38,523 bases of DNA from positions 1 to 38,523 of the forward strand of contig CALATT010000023.1 in assembly GCA_937891905.1 (NCBI GenBank), in the 5' to 3' direction. This DNA is from an uncultured Bacteroidales bacterium. Lineage in GTDB: Bacteria; Bacteroidota; Bacteroidia; Bacteroidales; Paludibacteraceae. Positions 1 to 7,409 of this stretch are shown here, piece after piece. Each line of letters starts with the position of its first letter. Position 1 is the stretch's first letter. Position numbers and translations under genes: made by a program. Under the pieces are notes generated by a model, which saw nothing but the letters and a program-made list of their open reading frames with translations, searched no databases and was not told where the DNA came from.

Positions 1-277
1 TGACCATGCAGTCGCCTTTTACATAGTCAAAACCTGCCAACATTGCATTCTCTTTTCCGTAATTACGACTTAAATCAATATAATTGACACGCTTATATAT
101 TTGACGAAGTTCTCGTAACACCTCTAAAGTATTATCTTTGCTCCCATCATTAACACATAGAAATTCCCAATCATACTGTTTGAGATTATTTGCTAAATCT
201 TCCAATTTAAGAATAAGAATAGGAAGAGATTGAGCTTCATTGTAACACGGGATTAATATTGAAATTAGTTTTTTCAT
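1..277 (-). CDS. Glycosyltransferase family 2 (GtrB/DPM1-like), N-terminal part, cut by window edge
   Basis: Reading the minus strand from the ATG at 275-277 gives 92 residues running off the left edge. The start MKKLISILIPCYNEAQSLP and the following VNDGSKDNT are the nucleotide-sugar-binding beginning of a GT-A fold family 2 transferase, and LSRNYGKENAMLAGFDY is the segment typical of the GtrB / dolichol-phosphate mannose synthase subgroup, which transfers a sugar from UDP or GDP to a polyprenyl phosphate at the inner membrane. The catalytic DxD lies beyond the window. The start codon overlaps the stop of the upstream GtrA gene by one base (TAATG), so the two are probably translationally coupled. 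The family call is firm; substrate and lipid carrier cannot be told. Confidence 0.9.
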   Translation of the reverse strand, partial: MKKLISILIPCYNEAQSLPILILKLEDLANNLKQYDWEFLCVNDGSKDNTLEVLRELRQIYKRVNYIDLSRNYGKENAMLAGFDYVKGDCMV

Positions 278-690
278 TATATTTTATTAGATTTAAATAC
301 TATTCGAACTAATACAAAGTTTATAGGAACAACGCAACAATATACAGGAATTGGAGCTATTTGCTCAGTAACTCCTAAAGCAAGAAATATATTCAAGAAT
401 AGCAAATGTAACAAATAATTTAAACCATGCGTAACAGCAAATCCAACACCTCTTTTGAGTGAAAGATGAGTTTTGAAAGTTATTCTTGCAGTCATCCACA
501 AATTACACAACCAACTAATGATAAAACCAATTAAATATGCAGCATTTATCCAGAACTGACCCTCTAAACTGCTTGTTTTGATAAGCAATAAATATATTCC
601 ATAATGAATACCTGTAGCAAGCACTCCTACGAAGCAGAAGCGCAGGAACTCAAAAAGTTTCTCTTTATGGAAGATATTTTTTATTCTCAT
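277..690 (-). CDS. GtrA family small membrane protein
   Basis: This 137-residue protein has about four hydrophobic segments, beginning FLRFCFVGVLATGIHYGIY, which is the GtrA/DPMS signature start; the second segment contains the usual W/N-rich stretch (GFIISWLCNLW). GtrA proteins are thought to flip polyprenyl-phosphate-linked sugars, or to partner the GtrB-type transferase encoded next to them, as here. I chose the ATG at 688-690 because the longer open frame upstream runs back through a structured RNA and its terminator. The distance from the terminator T-run (about 708) to the start is only about 18 nt, so expression may depend on read-through from the RNA gene or on an unseen promoter. Confidence 0.88.
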   Translation of the reverse strand: MRIKNIFHKEKLFEFLRFCFVGVLATGIHYGIYLLLIKTSSLEGQFWINAAYLIGFIISWLCNLWMTARITFKTHLSLKRGVGFAVTHGLNYLLHLLFLNIFLALGVTEQIAPIPVYCCVVPINFVLVRIVFKSNKI

Positions 691-708
691 TGTTTGAAGT
701 ATATATAC

Positions 709-740
709 AAAAAAGCGGGACTGCACTGTTGCTGTTCCGC
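709..740 (-). terminator. Intrinsic terminator of the structured RNA
   Basis: On the minus strand GCGGAAC (734-740) pairs with GTCCCGC (715-721) with one mismatch, and the stem is followed by six T residues. It sits at the 3' end of the structured RNA and just before gtrA. It could end the RNA, or leak and let gtrA be expressed. Confidence 0.6.
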
Positions 741-1005
741 ATCTCAAGGCCCTGGAATTGCCTATCACCTGAACAAGCAACACCGAAGCCCACGCCGATA
801 TGTACGCTCACGCACACACCCACTTACGGTGTGCACGGATATGTATATACATACCCCGAGGGCATCAAAATGCTGCAATGTCTTGGGTGATTTAGAATTT
901 TCCAGGTTCTGAGATGCCAAGCACAAAGCGCGTTATGACGCCTTTATTATGTCCTGTAATTGCCCACCCTAAAAGACACAATCCCAAAGCGTGGACTTGA
1001 TTACG
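715..1005 (-). ncRNA. Structured non-coding RNA of about 290 nt upstream of gtrA
   Basis: The segment is bounded by a canonical promoter and a terminator and has no convincing ORF. Helices visible by eye, in minus-strand transcript order (plus coordinates): GTAAT/ATTAC (1000-1004 with 956-960) enclosing CCAC/GTGG (991-994 with 964-967); a tight hairpin AAAGGCGT/ACGC-CTTT (938-945 with 925-933); a long stem GCATCTCA...CCTGGAA with TTCCAGG...TGAGATGC (910-917 and 900-906 with 739-746 and 751-757); and an apical hairpin GCACACC/GGTGTGTGC (829-837 with 811-821). The palindrome ATGTATATACAT (841-852) lies between. It does not show the core motifs of RNase P RNA or tmRNA. A 6S-like RNA or a Bacteroidales-specific family such as Bacteroidales-1 are possibilities I cannot decide between. 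Confidence 0.7.
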
Positions 1006-1009
1006 AGTG

Positions 1010-1042
1010 CAAAGGTACAACTTTTTTTTGAAAGTGCCAAAA
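1010..1042 (-). promoter_or_regulatory. Promoter of the structured RNA
   Basis: On the minus strand the -7 element TACCTTTG occupies 1010-1017 and TTGG of the -33 element starts at 1040, exactly 23 nt upstream. The predicted start of transcription is near 1004. Unlike the other promoters here, its -33 element reads TTGGCAC rather than TTGCATAT. Confidence 0.8.
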
Positions 1043-1075
1043 GAAAAATGCTATTTATGCGGATTTTGTGAGATT

Positions 1076-1343
1076 TTAGATTGACTAGCCCAAGTAGGGT
1101 GTAGGGTGGAAGGTAAGGAGTCCGGTTTCCGGAGTCTGGAGTCCATATGGACGGAAGACGGAGGAAGCGGAGGACATGGACGCGGAGCTACAGGACGGCT
1201 GGAAGCCTACAGGACGGGGAAGCCCTACAGGATGCTAGTATTTCTAGCCTAACTAGATAAAATAGCCCAACTAGACAAACTAGATAAACTAGGGATAAGG
1301 AGGACGGGCAAGGTCTACAGAACTAAGTAACATTATTACCAAT
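1076..1343. repeat. Intergenic repeat filler, family R1 (CTACAGGACGG units) with CTAGATAAACTAG units
   Basis: The gap before the lipid kinase is made of degenerate short units: AGGTAAGGAGTCCGG-type purine-rich text to about 1170, then CTACAGGACGG(GGAAGCC) at about 1190-1225 and again near 1315, then ACTAGATAAA/ACTAGACAAA units at 1250-1290. The same CTACAGGACGG text fills the gap at 4516-4633. No promoter match of the type found elsewhere was seen here. Confidence 0.7.
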
Positions 1344-2246
1344 ATGAAAAATATAGCATTTATCATCAATCCTATTTCTGGGTCGAAAGAGACACAGAAT
1401 GCAAAGAAAAGACTGCCTAAAATGATTATGCAGACTCTTGATAGCACGCAGTGGTTGCCTAATATAGCATTCACGGAGTATGCTGGTCATGCAACTGAGT
1501 TGGCACACCAATACGCGCGCATGGGTTTTGACGCGGTGGTAGCCGTAGGTGGTGATGGTACGGTGAATGAAGTGGCTAAGGGTTTGCGTGGTAGTCACAC
1601 GGCATTGGGTATTATTCCGATGGGCAGCGGTAATGGTTTTGCGCGCCACTTGGGTATTCCTGTTCGTCCGAACAAAGCGATAGAGATGCTCAATCACTCC
1701 GAGCCTATCTATGTAGACTATGGTTTGGCTAATGATCGTCTCTTTGTAAGCACATGTGGCACGGGATTTGATGCGCTGATAGCAGACCATTTCGCGAGCA
1801 GCAACAAGCGTGGTTTTGCCACCTATCTACAGAATGTGATTAAAGATGCATTTTCCTACGAGCCACAGACCTATAAGTTGTACCTTGATGGTCAAACAGA
1901 AGAGTGCGTAGAGCATAGAGCTTTTCTGATTACTTTTGCGAATGCTAACCAGTGGGGTTACGAAGCGCTTATTGCTCCAAAGGCGAGTGTGCAAGATGGA
2001 AAGATGGATATTATGCTGATGTCAAGTCATGCTATTTTAGGTAGTGCTTCATTGGCATTGCGGTTGTTTGCGGGAAGTATAGACAACAGCCATTTTATGG
2101 ATACGCTTCGTGCAAAGGAGGTGATGTTGGTTCGCGAGACGAATGCGCCTTTCCATATTGACGGTGACCCTGTGGAAATGGAGAAAGATATACGGATTCG
2201 TATTGTGGAGGATGGATTGCGCGTGCTGGTGGAGAAGAGATTTTGA
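1344..2246 (+). CDS. YegS/DgkB-like diacylglycerol (lipid) kinase family protein
   Basis: The 300-residue length is that of the family. The nucleotide-binding loop GGDGTVNEV is near residue 69, and PMGSGNGFARHLGIP follows at about 93-107; these are the two hallmark motifs of the DAGK catalytic domain. The C-terminal half is the beta-sandwich domain of YegS-type kinases and ends with the typical FHIDGDP segment. The enzyme would phosphorylate diacylglycerol or another membrane lipid from the cytoplasmic side using ATP; the true substrate cannot be told from sequence. The ATG at 1344 starts MKNIAFIINPISG, the normal family N-terminus, and has no clear Shine-Dalgarno sequence. Confidence 0.92.
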   Translation: MKNIAFIINPISGSKETQNAKKRLPKMIMQTLDSTQWLPNIAFTEYAGHATELAHQYARMGFDAVVAVGGDGTVNEVAKGLRGSHTALGIIPMGSGNGFARHLGIPVRPNKAIEMLNHSEPIYVDYGLANDRLFVSTCGTGFDALIADHFASSNKRGFATYLQNVIKDAFSYEPQTYKLYLDGQTEECVEHRAFLITFANANQWGYEALIAPKASVQDGKMDIMLMSSHAILGSASLALRLFAGSIDNSHFMDTLRAKEVMLVRETNAPFHIDGDPVEMEKDIRIRIVEDGLRVLVEKRF

Positions 2247-2663
2247 TAATGTATCTTATAGAACAAAAATAAAGAAAACATTTTTTAATGGTAAATAAAC
2301 CAAGATAAACACTGGTCGTATGCTATGTGCCGATTGTAGTCGCTATGCCTATGGGCTACGCGCCCGGAGCGTATTCGTCCCTTATTGGCTCGCAAGCGAG
2401 CTTGCAGCCCACTAATTGCCTCTTACGCCCCTCGCCGGCAGAGCATCTGCCGCCTAATCAATAGTCACATACCCTCCGCCAGCCATAAACATATAATATT
2501 ATAGACCACTTCGTTGTTAGAGGTTAGACCATTTCATTGTTAGACCGCTGCGCTGTTAGAGGTTACGCTATTACAGATGATAGATTTCTAGAGTTCTAGA
2601 TTTTTAGATTTCTAGACAAAGAAGGATGTAAGGTGGACTGATAACGAAAACTTTTTAGAGAAT
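2247..2663. other. 417-nt gene-free gap: hairpins and simple repeats
   Basis: Contents in order: AACAAAAATAAAGAAAACATTTTTT at about 2262-2286, a string found again twice at 3128-3176; a GC-richer block at 2330-2460 rich in small inverted repeats, including the perfect GCTCGC-AA-GCGAGC at 2388-2401; then simple units of GTTAGACC/GTTAGAGGTTA (2515-2575) and TAGATTTCTAGA (2580-2620). No ORF, RNA gene or canonical promoter was recognised. Confidence 0.5.
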
Positions 2664-3098
2664 ATGGAAATAAAGATCATTAATAAGAGTTCGAATCCGC
2701 TGCCGAGATATGAGAGCGAGCAAGCGGCAGGAATGGATATACGCTGTAACATCAGCGAAGCAATTACACTCCAACCTATGGAGCGTAAGTTATTCCCAAC
2801 TGGTCTCTTTATTGAGTTGCCTGTGGGTTACGAAGCACAGATTCGTCCGCGTAGCGGTTTGGCCCTCAAACGAGGTATCACCGTTTTGAATACCCCTGGT
2901 ACTATTGATGCAGATTATCGCGGAGAGGTAGGTGTGATACTCATTAACCTCAGTGGCGAGGCGCAGACCATCGAACCAGGTGAGCGTATTTGTCAGATGG
3001 TGATTGCAAAACACGAGACACCTGAGGTGGTGGAAGTGAGTGCATTGAGTGAGACGGAACGCGGTGCTGGAGGTTTTGGACACAGTGGGAGGAATTAG
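2664..3098 (+). CDS. dut: dUTP diphosphatase (trimeric dUTPase)
   Basis: All five motifs of the trimeric dUTPase family can be read in 144 residues: AGMDI (motif I), RPRSGLALKRG (II), NTPGTIDADYRGE (III), IEPGERICQMVI (IV) and RGAGGFGHSG (V, the C-terminal arm closing over the active site). The enzyme hydrolyses dUTP to dUMP and pyrophosphate, keeping uracil out of DNA and supplying dTMP synthesis. The Asp of motif III is the catalytic residue. In this lineage dut commonly precedes the TPR/DUF4292/peptidase M23 genes found next here. The TAG stop is the first of a run of repeat units (TAGATTTTAGATTG). Confidence 0.97.
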   Translation: MEIKIINKSSNPLPRYESEQAAGMDIRCNISEAITLQPMERKLFPTGLFIELPVGYEAQIRPRSGLALKRGITVLNTPGTIDADYRGEVGVILINLSGEAQTIEPGERICQMVIAKHETPEVVEVSALSETERGAGGFGHSGRN

Positions 3099-3540
3099 AT
3101 TTTAGATTGCAAAATTTAGAATTTAGAAACAAAAATAAAGAAAACAGGATAAAAATAAAGAAAACATTTTTTAGGCAACCAAAAACGACGAACCCATAAT
3201 ATATTTTAGTTTAACAAAAATAATAAAAATACTGCTCAAAGGCATAATAGCTAATCGCTCTTATGGACACCCGTCCCTACCTGCCTACCTATAAATATAT
3301 TTATCGTTAGTCCGTTAGGACGGTTCTCCACATCCACAGGATGTAAATGCCTTTGCAACAGCAAAAATATTAAAAACATATTCTTGGGTTCTCACAAAAA
3401 CACGCTTACGCTCACAAAAAAGCGCTACGCTTCAAAAACAATTATGAACTATTACACGCTAGCTATAAAACGAAGATAAAATTTTTTATCAAGTAGTGAG
3501 TAGTAAGTAGGGGATTAAAGATGAAGGATAATGATGGATA
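3099..3540. other. 442-nt gene-free gap holding several repeats
   Basis: It starts with R2 units (TAGATTTTAGATTGCAAAATTTAGAATTTAGA), then two copies of AAAAATAAAGAAAACA (3131-3166), then repeat element copy A (listed separately, 3180-3401), then small inverted repeats (GCTTACGC, GCGCTACGC), and ends with AGTAGTGAGTAGTAAGTAGG at about 3493-3512, a relative of the R3 filler. A weak promoter-like TGCCTTTG lies at 3348-3355 but lacks a proper -33 element. Confidence 0.5.
3180..3401. repeat. Two-copy element, copy A (conserved ends, private interior)
   Basis: The left end CAAAAACGACGAACCCA (3180-3196) and right end TGGGTTCTCACAAAAAC (3385-3401) are identical to the ends of copy B at 34742-34893. 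GAACCCA and TGGGTTC form an inverted repeat. The interior (about 190 nt) is not similar to that of copy B. Beyond the right end both copies continue with a small hairpin and TCACAAAAAAGC. Confidence 0.6.
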
Positions 3541-4515
3541 ATGAATGGATATAAATACATAGTAGTGATACTGATGGTGGGGATTTGTTCGTTGGGGCAG
3601 ATACATAGTCAAGAAAGCCCATCTACAGAGCGTGAGCAACAGTTCACTTACTATTGGTACGCCGCTAAGCAAGCTATTGAAGAGAAGCGATTTGACGAGG
3701 CATTGGTTATCCTCAATTTCTGCCACCAACTGAACCCCAACGATGGTATGACTCTTTGTCAATTAGGTATGCTCTGCGACGCATTGGGTCAACAAGAGCG
3801 TGCGATGGAATATTTCAAAACCGCTTTCATGTTAGATCCCAGAGACCAATGGCAGAACTATTACTCGATGCTATTAGAGCAGCGTACGCCAGAGGGATAT
3901 GCCGAGGCACTGCGAGTGATAGAGGAAGCCGAGCGGTATAATAGCACAAATAAAGACTTACTGGCGCAGTTGGTATGGTTGTACATGTCAAATCAAGATT
4001 GGAAGAAAGCGCTTGAGACACAAGATAAGATTGACCATTTGCAGGGATATGATGCATATAGTGCGCTCAATAGATACCGCATTTATGCGCAGTGGGGAAA
4101 GAATAAAAAAGCCTTGGAAGCGATAGACACATATCTGGAGCAAGACCCAAGTAATATGCAGTTCTTGCTTTTCCGTTTGCAACTGATGGAGCAAACGGGA
4201 GCGCGTACTGCCGATTTATACGCTCTATACGATAAGATATTGGCAATTGACCCATACCAATTGGTTGTTCTTAACAACTACGCCTATCACTTGGCGACAC
4301 ATGGCGGTGACCTGAAGCGTGCGGAGCGCATGAGTGAGCGCACGATACGCGAGGAGCCAAACAACCCTGTTTATTTGGATACATATGGGTGGATATTATA
4401 CTTGCAAGGACAGCATTCGTTGGCACTCTTTTATTTGAACCGTGCGGCGCAGTATGCGGATGAGGAGAACAGAGGGGTGATTGAAGAGCATATTAAAGTA
4501 GTGGAACAGAAATAG
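3541..4515 (+). CDS. Exported tetratricopeptide repeat protein
   Basis: A 324-residue protein whose N-terminus (GYKYIVVILMVGICSLG followed by QIHSQ) is a signal peptide. The rest consists of TPR-like helical pairs, for example ALVILNFCHQLNPNDGMTLCQLG, KALEAIDTYLEQDPSN and a near-canonical pair ending YLDTYGWILYLQGQHSLALFYLNRA close to the C-terminus. The protein should be periplasmic or envelope-associated and act as a protein-interaction scaffold. Its position just before the DUF4292 lipoprotein and the EnvC-like gene is a common Bacteroidales arrangement, suggesting a shared envelope role. The ATG at 3541 was chosen because the ATGs just upstream are out of frame. Confidence 0.85.
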   Translation: MNGYKYIVVILMVGICSLGQIHSQESPSTEREQQFTYYWYAAKQAIEEKRFDEALVILNFCHQLNPNDGMTLCQLGMLCDALGQQERAMEYFKTAFMLDPRDQWQNYYSMLLEQRTPEGYAEALRVIEEAERYNSTNKDLLAQLVWLYMSNQDWKKALETQDKIDHLQGYDAYSALNRYRIYAQWGKNKKALEAIDTYLEQDPSNMQFLLFRLQLMEQTGARTADLYALYDKILAIDPYQLVVLNNYAYHLATHGGDLKRAERMSERTIREEPNNPVYLDTYGWILYLQGQHSLALFYLNRAAQYADEENRGVIEEHIKVVEQK

Positions 4516-4633
4516 AATTTTGGTAGAGGCTACAGAACGGGCGGAGCCCTACAGGACGGGCAAAGCCCTACAGGATGCTGACGCTACAGGACGGTTGGAA
4601 GCCTACAGGACGGGCAAGACCCTATAGGAAGAT
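4516..4633. repeat. Intergenic repeat filler, family R1
   Basis: The gap contains at least five degenerate copies of CTACAGGACGG with GGCAAAGCCC or GTTGGAAGC spacers, closely matching the text at about 1190-1325. It connects two genes that are otherwise probably co-transcribed. Confidence 0.75.
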
Positions 4634-5182
4634 ATGACAAAGCGAATATATATTTACATAGTAATACTGATGATGCTTGCGGGATGTGGGACAAAGAAGA
4701 AAGTGAGTCCTATTATTCCGCAAGAGAGTGTGCCTACATGGCATACTTGTCTTATCCGCAATGCACAAGCGACGGTGGAGATGGGTAATAACAAACTGAG
4801 TGCGAATATTACGATGCAAGCAGTGCGGGACTCATTGGTGGTAATCAGCGTGATGCCGATGATGGGAATTGAGATGATGCGTATCGAGGCAACGCCGAAA
4901 GAGGTGATTTGTATAGATAAGTTACACGGGCAATACGCGGTGGCTACCTACGAGGTTTTTAATCAGCATATTACTCCTAAACTAACATGGAAAATACTGC
5001 AAGAGATTTGTTCGGCAGAGTTACCTAATGGAAAAACGAAAGCCCGACTGCACTATGTATTCAAGAAACAGACTATAGAGATACAGATACAATACCCCGA
5101 AAGGCAGTTGGATAGTCCTATTCGCATACAGAAACAACCGATACATAAATACAAACAGATAGATATCACCCAATGGTTTTAA
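4634..5182 (+). CDS. DUF4292 domain lipoprotein
   Basis: A 182-residue protein with a short signal peptide and a lipobox (MMLAGC, Cys at about residue 18), so it should be an outer- or inner-membrane lipoprotein. The body matches the DUF4292 pattern of Bacteroidota, an LolA/LolB-like beta fold: the segments SANITMQAVRDSLVVISVMP and GIEMMRIEATPKEVICID are typical. Its last 10 nt overlap the start of the next gene, so the pair is likely translationally coupled. The biochemical role is not established; the LolB-like fold and the neighbours suggest envelope lipid or lipoprotein handling. Confidence 0.85.
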   Translation: MTKRIYIYIVILMMLAGCGTKKKVSPIIPQESVPTWHTCLIRNAQATVEMGNNKLSANITMQAVRDSLVVISVMPMMGIEMMRIEATPKEVICIDKLHGQYAVATYEVFNQHITPKLTWKILQEICSAELPNGKTKARLHYVFKKQTIEIQIQYPERQLDSPIRIQKQPIHKYKQIDITQWF

Positions 5183-6345
5183 GAAAAATATTCTACATAT
5201 TACTATGTTTGTCTATCGTTCCTTTCGCATCGGCTGAGAGTGTGAAGGACCTGCAGAAGAAACAAAAGAAGTTGCAGCGCGAGATAGAACAGACGAATAA
5301 GATGCTCAAGCAGACCAAGCGTGAGGAGAGTGCTACGCTCAATAAATTGGAACTGATAGGACAAAATATCAAGAATCAAAAGCAACTTATTCGCACGCTG
5401 GACAACGAGATAACTGCTCTTGATAGCGAGATTACGACGCTTCACCAGACGCGTGACTCATTGCAGGCGGTATTGGAGGGTTATAAGGAGGATTATGCGA
5501 AGATGGTTAGACAGAGCCATTACGCACAGACGCAACAGTCGCCTTTGCTCTTTCTATTTAGCAGTGATAATTTTCAGCAGTTGGTTCGCCGTGCGCGTTA
5601 TTTGCAAGAGTTTGCTCAGTATAGGAAGAGTCAGGTGAAGCATATTGAAGCGACGCAAGCGGAGATTGATGTACAAGACGCATTGCTGCAAGACAACAAG
5701 AACAACAAGCAGGCTGCTTTGAGTTCGCGCAAGCGCGAGCAGGCTAATTTACAGCGAGACGAGCGCAAGCAGCAGAGTATGTTAGACCAACTCAAGAGTA
5801 AAGAGAAGACGCTGACCAAGCAATTGCAGCAGAAACAGAAAAGCGTGGCTGCGCTCAATAAGAAGATTGACGATATCATCCGCAAGCAAGCGGCATCTAA
5901 GACCACACTCACCAAGGAGCAGAAACTGGTGGCTGGTGGTTTTGAAGCCAACAAGGGTCGTTTACCATGGCCGGTGGAGAAAGGTATGATTAGTGGTAAG
6001 TTCGGTAAACAGCAGCACGCCGTTTACAAACAAGTGGTGATGGATAATAAGGGTATATATATCCAAACGACTGCTGGTATGAAAGCGCGAGCAATTTATA
6101 AAGGAGAAGTGACAAGTTGCTTTATGGTGGGTGGTACCTACGCTGTGATTATTCAGCATGGTAACTACCGAACGGTGTACTCCAACTTAAGCAAATTGCA
6201 AGTGAAGCAAGGAGATAAGGTGGAGACTAAACAGGTGATTGGAACGATTTTCACCGACCCAGAGCAAGACCAAAAGACAGAACTTTATTTCCAGATATAC
6301 AAAGATAGAAATATACTCAATCCAGAGCAATGGATAACGAAATAG
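5173..6345 (+). CDS. EnvC-like murein hydrolase activator (coiled coil plus degenerate LytM/M23 domain)
   Basis: A 390-residue protein with a signal peptide (residues 1-21), a long charged coiled coil (about 22-250) and a C-terminal LytM/peptidase M23 domain (about 265-388). The zinc ligands of active M23 enzymes are missing: where HxGxD is expected the protein has N292-K-G-I-Y296, and the HxH pair is reduced to YSN (N338), although H329 in the IIQHGNY strand is kept. This is the architecture of EnvC/NlpD-type proteins, which do not cut peptidoglycan themselves but activate amidases at the division site. The start overlaps the DUF4292 gene by 10 nt. Confidence 0.85.
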   Translation: MVLRKIFYILLCLSIVPFASAESVKDLQKKQKKLQREIEQTNKMLKQTKREESATLNKLELIGQNIKNQKQLIRTLDNEITALDSEITTLHQTRDSLQAVLEGYKEDYAKMVRQSHYAQTQQSPLLFLFSSDNFQQLVRRARYLQEFAQYRKSQVKHIEATQAEIDVQDALLQDNKNNKQAALSSRKREQANLQRDERKQQSMLDQLKSKEKTLTKQLQQKQKSVAALNKKIDDIIRKQAASKTTLTKEQKLVAGGFEANKGRLPWPVEKGMISGKFGKQQHAVYKQVVMDNKGIYIQTTAGMKARAIYKGEVTSCFMVGGTYAVIIQHGNYRTVYSNLSKLQVKQGDKVETKQVIGTIFTDPEQDQKTELYFQIYKDRNILNPEQWITK

Positions 6346-6426
6346 GATTGCTCGGTGGATTGCAGATTTTAGATTTTAGAATTTATATTTTAGATTGCAG
6401 ATTGCAGATTTTAGATTTTTAGAGAT
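6346..6426. repeat. Intergenic repeat filler, family R2
   Basis: Units of (T)TTAGATTGCAGATTTTAGA and TTAGAATTTATATTTTAGA fill the gap from shortly after the stop to the next start codon. They carry TAG in all three forward frames. Confidence 0.75.
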
Positions 6427-6933
6427 ATGATAAAAAGAATACTTATTTGCATGATGGGGCTATTGATGCTCATGGGATGCAAGCAAAACAATTGGATGGA
6501 TTGGAAAGTTCAGAATGAGGTATGGTTGGCACAAAATGCACAACAAGAAGGAGTGCATACTACTGCGAGTGGATTGCAATACAAAGTGATTGCAAACCCT
6601 ACACCACAAGATGCAAGGCCTAATAGCACCAGTTCGATCCAATGCGACTACACTGTAAAACTAATTAATGGTTATCAGGTGGACGCAGGTAATCAAGTGA
6701 CTCTCGATTTGAGAAATGTTATTCCAGGTTTTGCAGAAGGATGTACCAAGATCAATAATAATGGGGATATTGAACTCTATATTCCTTGCTACTTGGGGTA
6801 TGAATACCAGAAATACCAAGAGAAGGACGAATATAATGCTGAAGGATTTGGTACGGAAGGTACCACGGGTTATATACCTCCCTACTCTACTTTGATTTAT
6901 ACGATACATATATGTTCCGTTCTTGGCAACTAA
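6427..6933 (+). CDS. FKBP-type peptidyl-prolyl isomerase-like lipoprotein
   Basis: A 168-residue protein with a lipobox signal peptide (LLMLMGC, Cys 18). The following helical stretch and TTASGLQYKVI are the usual lead-in of Bacteroidales FKBP lipoproteins. The FKBP core is recognisable in VQCDYTVKL-like strand residues, IPGFAEGCTKI (the conserved VIPGWxEG position) and the C-terminal GYIPPYSTLIYTIHI strand, so the fold is likely present. Several active-site aromatics are not obvious, so catalytic activity is uncertain. It is probably periplasmic, helping envelope proteins fold. Its 3' end overlaps the next gene by 22 nt. Confidence 0.8.
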   Translation: MIKRILICMMGLLMLMGCKQNNWMDWKVQNEVWLAQNAQQEGVHTTASGLQYKVIANPTPQDARPNSTSSIQCDYTVKLINGYQVDAGNQVTLDLRNVIPGFAEGCTKINNNGDIELYIPCYLGYEYQKYQEKDEYNAEGFGTEGTTGYIPPYSTLIYTIHICSVLGN

Positions 6934-7409
6934 TACTCTTAGGTGTGTGCGTCTTTATTCTCGGCACATGTGAAGATCCTCCTATTTTCCGTAGCAGTGT
7001 ACCGATGTACCCTGTGCGTATCACAATAGATACAAATGTAGGTCCGTTCGTACACTTTATACCTACTGCTTCCTACTCACATATCATTGTGAATGAAGAT
7101 GGATATTTCTACGATGGTAAGTTCATTCAGAAACCATTGGGAATGGATGCGTGGGGTTATGCCGGTGTGGTGGTATATATCAATATGATGGGTGGATATG
7201 ATGCGTATGATCTATGTTGTCCCAACTGCGTGTATGAGCGGCAGGCATGCAAAGTGGATGGTCCGTTTGCGACCTGTCCGTTATGCGGAGAGCAATATAC
7301 TTTAGGAGATGGTACAGCTGGACCGAACAAAGGTATAGCCACAGAACAATTACGCAGACTGAATGTAATGAATTCAGGCGGCAGACTAACAATCACACAA
7401 CGCCAATGA
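6912..7409 (+). CDS. Envelope protein with a Rieske-like fold and four cysteines
   Basis: A 165-residue protein with an N-terminal hydrophobic segment ending LGTC, a possible though imperfect lipobox. The C-terminal half resembles a Rieske domain in layout (two metal loops, the second followed by GEQYTL-GDGTAGPN and LRRLNV), but the usual CxH and CxxH loops are replaced by C103-P-N-C106 and C122-P-L-C125. Four cysteines suggest a zinc or rubredoxin-like iron site rather than a 2Fe-2S cluster. The gene overlaps the upstream FKBP gene by 22 nt and rimM by 4 nt (ATGA). Function unknown. Confidence 0.7.
   Translation: MFRSWQLILLGVCVFILGTCEDPPIFRSSVPMYPVRITIDTNVGPFVHFIPTASYSHIIVNEDGYFYDGKFIQKPLGMDAWGYAGVVVYINMMGGYDAYDLCCPNCVYERQACKVDGPFATCPLCGEQYTLGDGTAGPNKGIATEQLRRLNVMNSGGRLTITQRQ

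Noticed and set aside
604..912. Plus-strand open frame of 102 codons
   Set aside because: It lies antisense to the structured RNA and gtrA, has no promoter and no protein-like composition; the open frame is chance.
1344..1790. Long minus-strand frames inside the lipid kinase gene
   Set aside because: They are antisense to well-supported motifs of the kinase and show no family features.
3348..3355. TGCCTTTG as a promoter for the TPR operon
   Set aside because: The second base of the -7 box is wrong, and the position 23 nt upstream reads TTCTCC; nothing like the other promoters.
7247..7405. N-terminal extension of RimM
   Set aside because: The extension overlaps the Cys4 protein gene out of frame, and the conserved RimM start is at 7406 with an ATGA coupling.
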